Shown piece by piece: positions 11,385 to 19,600 of a stretch of 20,905 bases of DNA. The notes under the pieces were generated by a model that saw nothing but the letters and a program-made list of their open reading frames with translations, did not search any database and was not told the origin of the DNA. The translations under genes were made by a program, and so were the position numbers. How positions within the stretch are numbered: the stretch's first letter is position 1; each line of letters begins with the position of its first letter. The stretch spans positions 1 through 20,905 of the forward strand of contig VBBE01000143.1 of assembly GCA_005884605.1 (NCBI GenBank). The letters are read 5' to 3'. Source of the DNA: Candidatus Bathyarchaeota archaeon. GTDB taxonomy: Archaea > Thermoproteota > Bathyarchaeia > 40CM-2-53-6.

Positions 11385-12331
11385 ACATTGGAGATGCAGG
11401 CGAGACCTGCCAACAAGTCGTCAACCAGGTTAGGAAGGTCATTGTGGGAAAAGAGCAAGTTCTAGAAAAGGTCATGCTAGCTGTTCTGGCAAATTCCCAC
11501 ATATTGTTCGAAGACTACCCGGGCTTGGCAAAGACACTGATGGCACGAAGCTTCGCCATGAGTATGGGATGCGAATTTTCAAGAATACAATTCACCCCAG
11601 ACTTGTTGCCCGCCGATATTACTGGCACCTACATTTACAACGTCAAGACCTTAGACTTCGAGCTGAGACGTGGCCCAGTGTTTACCAACATACTTCTGGC
11701 TGACGAGATAAACCGAGCTCCTCCCAAGACCCAAGCAGCTCTACTCGAGGCGATGCAGGAACGGCAGACCACGCTGGACGGAAGAACCCATCCGATAACA
11801 GATCCGTTCATCGTGATCGCGACCCAGAACCCGATCGAGTATGAAGGAGTCTATCCGCTGCCTGAAGCTCAGCTGGACCGGTTCCTGCTCCGGCTACAGT
11901 TGGGGTATCCGAACCGAACGGAGGAGGTGGAGATCCTGAAAAGACGGATGGAGAGAGCTCAGGAAGACGTCCTGCTCCAACCCGCTGCTAACGGAGCAAC
12001 AATTCTCGCGCTTCAGAAAACTGTGGAGGGAATTCATGTCGACGATGACGTTCTCGGCTACGTTACAGACATTGTCCAGGCGACGAGAGTGCAACGACAG
12101 ATTGAAGTCGGCGCCAGTCCTCGAGGCTCTCTGGCCATTTTCAAGCTTGCAAGAGCCAGGGCTGTATTCCATGGTCGAGACTACGTTATCCCGGATGACG
12201 TGAAAGAGGTGGCTGGACCCGCTCTTGTGCACAGGATGATCATGAAGGCGGAATCCTGGGTCAAAGGCGTTGATCCACGACAAATCGTGGACGAGATTCT
12301 GAAAACCATTCCTGTGCCTAAAGCCAAGTGA
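11381..12331 (+). CDS. moxR: MoxR family AAA+ ATPase
   Basis: This is a 316-residue protein of typical MoxR length, starting at GTG within a 4-base overlap. The Walker A region is FEDYPGLAKTLMA (45-52), in the Ala-Lys-Thr form usual for MoxR. Walker B is ILLADEINRAPPKTQAALLE (D108, E109). Sensor 1 is IATQNPIEYEGVYPLPEAQL (N150), and an arginine finger candidate is in LDRFLL (R167). The C-terminal lid contains SPRGSLAIFKLARA. MoxR ATPases are thought to act as chaperones that mature or remodel partner complexes containing vWA proteins. Here the likely partner is the DUF58 protein encoded next. Confidence 0.95.
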   Translation: MNIGDAGETCQQVVNQVRKVIVGKEQVLEKVMLAVLANSHILFEDYPGLAKTLMARSFAMSMGCEFSRIQFTPDLLPADITGTYIYNVKTLDFELRRGPVFTNILLADEINRAPPKTQAALLEAMQERQTTLDGRTHPITDPFIVIATQNPIEYEGVYPLPEAQLDRFLLRLQLGYPNRTEEVEILKRRMERAQEDVLLQPAANGATILALQKTVEGIHVDDDVLGYVTDIVQATRVQRQIEVGASPRGSLAIFKLARARAVFHGRDYVIPDDVKEVAGPALVHRMIMKAESWVKGVDPRQIVDEILKTIPVPKAK

Positions 12332-12341
12332 CCTCGAACAA

Positions 12342-13613
12342 TTGTTCACCAGTAAAGCGAGCACTTACTTCGCCCTAGCCACTATCATCCTAGTGCTCGC
12401 ACTTCTAATTCCGGACTGGCAGCTTGCGACTCTTGTTCTCCCTCTGGCATCATTGTTCTTTCTCAGCAACGTCTGGGGTCTCCCTGAGAGCGTCAAAGTG
12501 CGATTAAGCCATCAAGTCATCCCTAACGACAGTTTCGGAGATGAAGACATCCGCGTCCGAATCGAGATCTCGAACGAGTCGAACAGAAAGTTGGGGAACG
12601 TCGAGGTTCACGAATTGATTCCGGACACGATCAACCTTGAGAGGGGGGTTTCTCGGATACGGACGCAATTGAGGGTTCTTGAAAAGCTAGAAGTCCAACT
12701 TGGCTTCCCCAGCCCGACTCGAGGTCACTATCCCGTCGGACCAGTAATCCTCAGGGCCCGAGACCCTTTCGAGCTATACCTCGTCGAGGCAAAAGCGGAT
12801 TCGGAGGTGTTGTCGATAATGCCTCGACCGGAACGAATCAGAGGTGCAGAACTGCGGCCTCGTCATCTCGGTCCATGGCCGGGGACGATTCCTGCCCGCA
12901 CCCTTGGACCGGGAATGGAGTTCTACAATATGCGTGGATATGTTTCTGGGGACGATCCAAAGCGAATCAACTGGAAAGCTTCCGCCAGGCACCGTCGACT
13001 GATCATTAACGAGACAGAGGCGGAGAGGGTTACCGATGTCATGATTGTCCTCGACACGGACGTTACCTTCTACGAAGCAGCCGAGGCGGAATTGTTCGAG
13101 CGCGGAGTCAGGGCTGCGGCCTCCATAGCCCGCCTCCTCCTCAAACAAGGAAACAGGGTCGGTATGATACTCCAGGGAGAGGAGCGAGGGATTGTAGCTC
13201 CGGCCTTCGGCAAGAGACATGAAAGAAACATCCTCTTCCTCCTCGCCGCGGCGAGGCCTGGGAGGGCAGTTATCCCCACGGACTACGTCGTTGCACTCCT
13301 TGCGCGACTGCTGCTGCCGGCGAGAGCCCAGATGGTCATAATCTCCTCACTCATGGATAATACGATAGTGGGCGGAATACGAGGACTTGTCACCGCAGGA
13401 TACAGTGTGCTGGTCCTCTGTCCCTCGCCAAGGGATCCAGTCAGGTTCGATTCGGAATCGGAGGAAGTAGCTTACAGGATGCTGATGCTGGAACGGGCGA
13501 ATACTCTTTTCGCGCTCGAGAAGATTTGCAGTGTGAGCCAGTGGCCTCTTGGTGTTCCGCTCTCGATAGTTCTGAGCAAGGTGAGACGCGCACGACCAAT
13601 GATCCGGGTGTAA
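12342..13613 (+). CDS. DUF58 (vWA-like) membrane-anchored protein
   Basis: The 423-residue protein starts at TTG 12342, ten bases after moxR. Two membrane helices lie within residues 8-45. An immunoglobulin-like beta region follows (EDIRVRIEISNESNRKLGNVEV). The DUF58 signature is complete: FYNMRGYVSGDDPKRINWKA then SARHRRLIINETE (~195-225). The region after it has the start of a von Willebrand A fold with a partial metal site (VLDTDVTF, ~237-243), lacking the classic DxSxS. Such proteins pair with MoxR in many prokaryotes; their role is poorly understood and tied to the envelope. Confidence 0.93.
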   Translation: MFTSKASTYFALATIILVLALLIPDWQLATLVLPLASLFFLSNVWGLPESVKVRLSHQVIPNDSFGDEDIRVRIEISNESNRKLGNVEVHELIPDTINLERGVSRIRTQLRVLEKLEVQLGFPSPTRGHYPVGPVILRARDPFELYLVEAKADSEVLSIMPRPERIRGAELRPRHLGPWPGTIPARTLGPGMEFYNMRGYVSGDDPKRINWKASARHRRLIINETEAERVTDVMIVLDTDVTFYEAAEAELFERGVRAAASIARLLLKQGNRVGMILQGEERGIVAPAFGKRHERNILFLLAAARPGRAVIPTDYVVALLARLLLPARAQMVIISSLMDNTIVGGIRGLVTAGYSVLVLCPSPRDPVRFDSESEEVAYRMLMLERANTLFALEKICSVSQWPLGVPLSIVLSKVRRARPMIRV

Positions 13614-13648
13614 CCCTCAACTTCAGAATTGGCACCCTGGTTGTTAGG

Positions 13649-14203
13649 TTGCACTATCTAGTGTTGGCGCCGTGGGTGATCTTCGAGATTCCCTCAACCG
13701 TGTTATTCGGGCTCCAGGTTCCCGTGGTGTTGATTGTCTCTGGGGTTGGATTGTTTGGGATGTTGAGGGGAGAGGAGATTCTTGCGAGAGGGGCGTCTCT
13801 AAGCATGATCGGATTGGTCATCGGAGGAAAGGTCGCAGAGGATGTTCTTGGAGCGGCGGCGCCTGACACCGCGGTTCTGCTGGTACAATTCGTTGCGGTT
13901 ATTTTCTTTATGGAAGCTTCTCGAGTAGTCTTGTCGTTCAATAGCGAGGACCGTGAGCTTGCGGGAAAACGCGACGAGTTTTCAGTGGCCCTGAAGAAAA
14001 GACTCGTCGAGTGGACTCAAGGCCAGCTTGTAAGTCAGGCTCGAATCATGATCATTGCCCTCGGGCTTTCCTTGGTGTTATTGATTGTCGGAGGTTTTAC
14101 CAGCATCTCCATCAATCAGCTGGGCTTCTCTGCAGGTCTCGTTCTGGTTGTTGTCGTAGTTCTTCTCTATCTCGTCACGAACCGACGCGAGCCCGAAAGA
14201 TAG
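13649..14203 (+). CDS. Polytopic membrane protein closing the MoxR operon
   Basis: I give 184 residues from TTG 13649. GTG 13661 and CTG 13637 are alternatives, and an ATG at 13526 would overlap the DUF58 gene by 88 bases. Five or so membrane helices are visible, including HYLVLAPWVIFEIPSTVLFG, VPVVLIVSGVGLFGML, LLVQFVAVIFFMEASRVVL, ARIMIIALGLSLVLLIVGG and a last helix ending LLYLVTNRREPER. A charged cytoplasmic loop (SEDRELAGKRDEFSVALKKR) lies before the last two. There is no family I recognise. Its position suggests it belongs to the MoxR/DUF58 system. Confidence 0.72.
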   Translation: MHYLVLAPWVIFEIPSTVLFGLQVPVVLIVSGVGLFGMLRGEEILARGASLSMIGLVIGGKVAEDVLGAAAPDTAVLLVQFVAVIFFMEASRVVLSFNSEDRELAGKRDEFSVALKKRLVEWTQGQLVSQARIMIIALGLSLVLLIVGGFTSISINQLGFSAGLVLVVVVVLLYLVTNRREPER

Positions 14204-14222
14204 GGAGAGTGGGCCCTCACGA

Positions 14223-14305
14223 CTCTTGCGGCGCGAGGGTCGGCCGCTAAGACCCCCTCTTTTCTAGAAACCATATGCTGTCTGGCACTGATAACAGGCG
14301 AGTCT
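14223..14305 (+). repeat. Dispersed repeat, copy B (plus orientation)
   Basis: This is the counterpart of 9240-9328 in opposite orientation, 20 bases after the MoxR operon's last stop. The first 17 bases fold as a hairpin in both copies (CTCTTGC with GCGAGGG here, GCGAGAG there). The two differences in that segment fall in the loop and in a position that stays pairable as G-U. The ends CTGTCTGGCA and GGCGAGTCT are shared. Confidence 0.75.
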
Positions 14306-14437
14306 GGGTGATCGGGGCGTGATTCTGTCTCGGCTGGCCTGACAGAGAAGACGACAATTCCGAACGAATTTCGGGAGAGTTGAAGGGGGCGTCCCAGATT
14401 CGAAAAACAGGGCTGATAACGGGCGAATCCCAGTGCT

Positions 14438-14548
14438 ATTCTTGAAGAATACCTTCTCGAGAAGGCTGCAGACGATTTGTCCAAGCGACGGGTCGCCTAC
14501 GCCTATAGGGCTTTTACTCGAAGCGAGGATTCTGGAAGATGCTATTAG
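14438..14548 (+). pseudogene. Possible gene remnant of 36 codons
   Basis: A frame ending at TAG 14546-14548 reads ILEEYLLEKAADDLSKRRV then AYAYRAFTRSED. It is helical and looks like a real protein segment. It has no ATG or GTG, and its only TTG (14477) is internal. It is most likely a fragment of a lost gene or chance. I recognise no family. Confidence 0.2.
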
Positions 14549-14571
14549 TACGTTAATCCCCCCATAGCCTT

Positions 14572-15948
14572 GTGAAAGAGCAGAGCCTGAAACAGGCCTT
14601 CGAATACATCCAAAAAAACAAGGAGCCCTTCCTCAGAGACTTCCGAACACTTCTCCGACAACCCAGCGTATCAGCCCAAGGAAAAGGCATCCCAGATTGC
14701 GCCCGGATTGTCAAGAAAAACATGGACGCAGCCGGCATAAAGACCCAGATTCTACCAGAAGAAAACGGCAACCCGATCGTCTACGGAGAAGTAAAATCAA
14801 GAACCTCCAGCAAAACCCTACTAATCTACGGCCACTACGACGTCCAACCCGTTGAGCCATTGGAAGAATGGGACTCCGGACCATTCGACGCAAAACTGCA
14901 GGGAAAAAAGATAATCTCGCGAGGTGCAGCCGACAGCAAGAACAACGTCACGAGCTGTATCAAGGCGACTGAGAGTTTTCTGAAAGCGACCGGTGATGTG
15001 CCTCTTAACCTGAAATTTCTCTTCGAAGGAGAAGAAGAGATCGGCAGCCCACACCTCCCAGGATTTATCGACGATAACAAAGAGCGACTGAAAGCTGATA
15101 GCGTCGTCTGTTACGATGGAGATTTCGACGAGACAGGCCGGCCAAAGATCAGCCTAGGCGTCAAAGGACTACTCTATGTCGAACTAAGAAGCAAGAAAGC
15201 TAGAGAGGATCTTCACTCATCCTACGCCCCACTTGTCGACAATCCCGCCTGGAGGCTTGTCTGGGCGTTGAACACAATGAAAAACCCAGACGGAAGGATC
15301 CTGATCAAAGGATGGTACGATGACGTAGAGCCATTTACCCCAGCCCAGTCAAAGCTAGTGAGTAAGATTCCATTCAGAGGAGAAAACTATCTCAAAGAAT
15401 GGGGCCTGAAGAAATTCCTCAACGCAAAAACGAACAGAGAGGCATTGAAAAAGTACCTGATGGAACCAACCTGCACAATTTGCGGCTTCAAAACAGGATA
15501 CATCGGCCAAGGATCCAAAACCGTCCTTCCTGGAAGCGCGATGCTGAAGATCGACTTCCGCCTCGTATACAACCAGAACCCGAAAAAACTGCTCGCCGCT
15601 CTGAAGAATCACTTGCATCAGCACGGATTCGATGACATCCAAGTCAAAGCACTAGGATTCCTAGAACCGTCCAGGACAAAGCCATCGGCACCTATCGCCC
15701 AGGCTGCCGATAGGGCCGCAAAGATAGCGTACGGACGTAGCCCAGTAGTTCTCCCGAGAAACCCGGCATCAGGCCCCGATTACCTATTCACAAAACGACT
15801 AGGCCTCGACAGTATCTGGACAGGAAGCGGGCCGCCCTCAGCTTACAGCCACGCCCACGCACCAAACGAGTATACCACAACGGACGATTTCATAGCAGGA
15901 ATACGATACATCACAGCCATAATCCACCAATACGCAAGTATAGTCTAA
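14572..15948 (+). CDS. M20 family metallopeptidase (dipeptidase-like)
   Basis: The 458-residue protein starts at GTG 14572. It has the M20 two-zinc site: H88 in IYGHYDVQPVEPLEEW with D90, bridging D121 in SRGAADSKNN, catalytic E155 and zinc ligand E156 in FEGEEEIGSP, a further Asp in VCYDGDF, and a C-terminal His in SHAHAPNEY (~429). The whole layout, including GVKGLLYVELR and the dimerisation domain around 200-370, matches the cytosolic non-specific dipeptidase / CNDP branch rather than DapE or ArgE. There is no signal peptide, so it acts in the cytoplasm, probably on di- and small peptides. It is a single gene with intergenic DNA on both sides. Confidence 0.92.
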   Translation: MKEQSLKQAFEYIQKNKEPFLRDFRTLLRQPSVSAQGKGIPDCARIVKKNMDAAGIKTQILPEENGNPIVYGEVKSRTSSKTLLIYGHYDVQPVEPLEEWDSGPFDAKLQGKKIISRGAADSKNNVTSCIKATESFLKATGDVPLNLKFLFEGEEEIGSPHLPGFIDDNKERLKADSVVCYDGDFDETGRPKISLGVKGLLYVELRSKKAREDLHSSYAPLVDNPAWRLVWALNTMKNPDGRILIKGWYDDVEPFTPAQSKLVSKIPFRGENYLKEWGLKKFLNAKTNREALKKYLMEPTCTICGFKTGYIGQGSKTVLPGSAMLKIDFRLVYNQNPKKLLAALKNHLHQHGFDDIQVKALGFLEPSRTKPSAPIAQAADRAAKIAYGRSPVVLPRNPASGPDYLFTKRLGLDSIWTGSGPPSAYSHAHAPNEYTTTDDFIAGIRYITAIIHQYASIV

Positions 15949-16601
15949 TTCCTCTCCGCGCGTGGGGCCTCACCGGGCTTCGGCCCTAGTCCCAGCCAGT
16001 TAGTTTCCACGTTAGAGTCCAAGGTACGGTTGGCTCTTGAACCAATCAGGGCAGATCGGGGTTAAGATCAGGCTAAGCCTCGGTCGCCATACGTTATACT
16101 GACAAGAAAAGAATTCCAGTATCCTGGAACGCCCGAAGTCTTTCTAGGACGTTTGCTTCGAACGCGTCAATGATTAGTTTCACGGTCCGGTCGTCGTTTG
16201 GATGAAAGACAGGGAAACTTAGTGGGCGGGTCCCAGGCACAGCCCGAACCAAGAGCACGATAACTCTTGGGCGGTCATCAGGTTGGAAACCTGGGATCCG
16301 ACAGGATCAGATGGTTGGACCCCGCCTAATAACAAGCCGTCACCCAGCGAGACTTTTCAGCCATTCAGCTCCGGTATAGTGCCCTCCGCGTTTTATCGAC
16401 ATGCCACGCGAGTAACAGTTACACGTCGTCAAGGTTTCGAAACGTTCTTATTGCATGGACAACCCTTGTCGTTTTGGTCATCAGGTTGAGGAGTCACGTC
16501 AGAAACAATCTAGCTGACGCGCTTCACGGTTGCGAGCGCCAACCCAGCATGGCGAGAGCAACTAGTATGCTCTCCCGCTTGAGACTGGGAGACAATTCTA
16601 G
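15949..16601. other. Long intergenic region before the phosphoesterase
   Basis: These 653 bases hold no convincing gene; the open frames present (for example 16283-16489) are unlike protein. A hairpin GGGC-TTCG-GCCC (15975-15986, an extra-stable UUCG tetraloop) just after the peptidase stop may end that transcript. Two near-copies of ACAAT-CTAGCTGA occur at 16505-16516 and 16593-16605, the second covering the start of the next gene. A long regulatory leader is possible, but no known riboswitch is recognised. Confidence 0.45.
15975..15986 (+). terminator. UUCG-loop hairpin after the peptidase gene
   Basis: GGGC and GCCC close a C(TTCG)G tetraloop 27 bases past the stop at 15948. No T-run follows, so termination is uncertain; it may act in 3'-end stabilisation. 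Confidence 0.3.
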
Positions 16602-16605
16602 CTGA
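16549..16605 (+). CDS. Possible 18-codon upstream ORF overlapping the phosphoesterase start
   Basis: A short frame from ATG 16549 (second ATG 16567) ends at TGA 16603-16605, overlapping CTG 16602 as CTGA. The overlap recalls the ATGA/GTGA junctions of coupled genes, such as GTGA at 11381. It could be a leader peptide, or the true N-terminus if a base was miscalled. Chance is also possible. Confidence 0.2.
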   Translation: MARATSMLSRLRLGDNSS

Positions 16606-19600
16606 TCCCAATTGGCAATCGCCGACGACCGCTTCTGGCCATATTGCTGCTGGCATCAATCGCACTTGCCATACCGGCAACCGCGTTTGCGGCCTCCAAC
16701 GCCAATGCGTCAGCAGCTTCTCCGAGCATGTTTGACCATATTGTTGTTCTGATCCTAGAGAATCACAGTTTGAACGAGATATACGGAAGTAGTTCTGCTC
16801 CATATCTCACAGGGCTAGCTAACGTATGGTCTCTCTCTCAAGGATACGGCGCGGTAGACCACCCGAGCGAGCCCAACTATCTCGCTTTGGTCTCTGGACT
16901 CGCCGGAGATTGTAGCAATTCTTCTCCCAACATAGGAGGCTGTCTCTCCGGAGGCGGTGACAGCACTACCGACAGTGGACCCACTGCTCCGGGTGGATCG
17001 TATTCCTCAAACGCGGTTAATCTAGTTGACAGGATGGAATCGGTAGGACTATCTTGGGATGCATACTATGAGGGTTCTTCCGGTGGCTGTGACCAATCTT
17101 TCGGCACCGCTTACCACGCAAGCCTACTCTTCATGAACGACATTGTGAGCAGCTCGACCAGATGCTCGCACATCCACTCGTTCTCGACAAGCACCCCTAC
17201 GAATCTTTTGACTGAACTTAATGGCGGTGGGGCGAATCTGATCTGGATCAACCCTGACAACAACCACAACATGCACGACAACTCGATATCCTCAGGAGAC
17301 ACGTACATGAGCACTCTCCTCCCGCAGATTCTCAGCTCCACAGAATTCACCACAACCAAGGCTGCTCTCTTAGTAACATTCGACGAAGGAAACAACAGCT
17401 ACCCCAGCGACTATGTCTATACAATTCTCGCCGGACCCCCGGCGAAACTGGCTTACAAGTCAACGGCCCTGTACGATCATTATTCGTTACTCGCAACGCT
17501 GGAGAAGAACTGGGGCCTCGCATGCATCGTCTCAACAGACTGCAACGCGACCCCCATGACCGAATTCTTTGGCACGACAACACCACCGCCACTATTGACA
17601 AGCTTCACGGTCTCACCAAAAGCGCTGCTGGTGAACGCGCCGGCCACTTTCACAGCCACAAGCAGCGGTGGCGTTTCCCCGTATTCCATCAGCTGGAATT
17701 TTGGCGATGGCGCATCTGGAACAGGATCATCGATTGTTCACACCTTTACTAGTGCGCAAACGTTCACAGTGACAGAAGAGGTGACGGACTCTTCTTCTCC
17801 TTCCCAGACTGCGACGAGCTCTAGCACCGTGACTGTCTTGGGAACCCCGCCTCCCCTCTCGACTGGTTTCACGTTTCTTCCCACAACTCCGTCGACTAAT
17901 TCACTGGTCACTTTTACAGCCGTGACGACAGGCGGGACCGCACCCTACACTATTACGTGGAACTTTGGCGACGGGTCAACGGGAACAGGAACGATTGTAA
18001 GCCACACTTACACCACGGCCCAGTCGTTCACTGTAGCCGAGACAGCGAAAGATTCGTCCTCACTCCAACAAACAACGACGAGCTCACAAACCGTTACGGT
18101 GGTGCGGCCTCTAACAGGGAACTTTGGCAATTGCTCAAACCTTCCTCAGGGCTGGAGTTGTGGCAATGCTATTCCATCAACTAGCTCCGCGACGATTGTT
18201 AACGGCGTACTAGAGACTCGCCAGTCAAATCCAGGCCAAGGAAACGACACCATCTACTACTACGCTACGACGCAGAAAGGAGCATTTCCTTGGAGTCCAT
18301 GTCAGGCTCCAGTGTCAGGCGTTATTCCTACTGGACTATCAAGTGTAAGCGCAAACTTCACGGTTCTCTCCTACAATCCCGGCTCAAGTCCAACCTCGGA
18401 TAGATACCACATCTACATCGCTCTCTACTTCTGGCTTCCCAATGGGCCTATAACTGCGGGCGGTTCCACCTATCAGTGTCTCGACTCCCAGGTTCGAGTA
18501 GAAAATGTAGGTGGAATATTCAGCGCAATTGGATCTACTTCAACTTACAACCCGGGAGACTCATTCGGTTGGGACCAGGTTACACTGCAAACAAGCTTGG
18601 GACAATCGGGCACGCTAACCGCCAGCGTCGCGCAACAGTGCCAAGATGACCTAACGGCCTGGGGACTACCAACGAATACTCCATGTGAACTTGCTGGGAT
18701 AGAGGTTGGGACGGAGGGATTCCAGTTCCAGGAACTAGACGTGAACTGGTACAATGTGAAACTCACGACAGCAGCGCCTCCAGCGTTGACCGCGGGCCTC
18801 AGCTTTGTGCCATCTTCTCCACTAACAGGCGAAAGCGTATCATTTGCTGGCGCTGCAAGCGGTGGAACAACTCCCTACGCGTACTCGTGGAGTTTTGGGG
18901 ATGGTGCCACGGCCACCGGACAGAATCCAAGCCACGCCTCTTCCTCGGCCGGGACCTACACTGTAACTCTGACTGTAACGGACGCTAGCAGCCCGCAACA
19001 AAAGGCTATTGCAAGTAAGACTGTAACCGTAACCGTCCCTACGCTGGCTGCCTCGTTCAGGTTTACACCATCATCGCCTCAAGTAAACAGCATGATCACG
19101 TTCACAGGATCCAGCGCTGGAGGAGGAACACCATACACCTACTCCTGGATGTTTGGAGATGGCCAGACCGCTTCAGGGGCGACGGTGACTCACGCGTATT
19201 CGACTGCAGGCAGCTTCACTGTAACGCTTACGTTAACGGACGCGGTCAATACCCAAGTTATTTCGAGTCAGGGCCTTACGATTGCTCCGGTTCCTATGAC
19301 CGCAAACTTCACCTTGAGCACTAGTCCAACTGAGGTCAACGTACCTGTGTCTTTTAGCGCAACGGTTACTGGGGGAACTCCCCCATATGTGAGCTTCAGC
19401 TGGAATTTCGGGGACGGCTCAGCTCTGGGCTCGGGTAACACCCCCACACACGCTTACACTGCTGCCGGAACCTTCAGCGTCACAGTCACGGTAACGGATT
19501 CAGCCGGCAAGACCGGAACATCATCAGCTCAATCAGTGGTCGTCAAAGCAGGTCTCGGCGTGTCAACCACCACCGCCAGTCCAAACCCAGCCAACACCGC

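Larger units (their letters stand above)
14204..14571. other. Intergenic region holding repeat copy B and a peptide remnant
   Basis: Between the MoxR operon and the peptidase gene lie repeat copy B (14223-14305), a short echo of its end (14411-14428, GGCTGATAACGGGCGAATC), and an open stretch at 14438-14548 without a start codon. AT-rich elements near 14504 (CCTATAGG) and 14541 could serve the peptidase promoter. Confidence 0.5.

Noticed and set aside
13526..13648. ATG 13526 as start of the last operon gene
   Set aside because: It would overlap the DUF58 gene by 88 bases, and the added residues are polar and unlike the membrane protein that follows.
16029..16047. tRNA T-arm-like sequence on the minus strand (GGTTCAAGAGCC)
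   Set aside because: The loop closes with the wrong pair (no C61) and no acceptor or D arm is found around it.
16273..16488. Exact 13-bp direct repeat GGTCATCAGGTTG at 16273 and 16476
   Set aside because: A few 13-base matches are expected by chance in a window of this size and nothing else supports a functional pair.
16283..16489. 68-residue plus-strand frame in the long intergenic region
   Set aside because: Composition is not protein-like, with no ribosome binding site, and no family is recognised.
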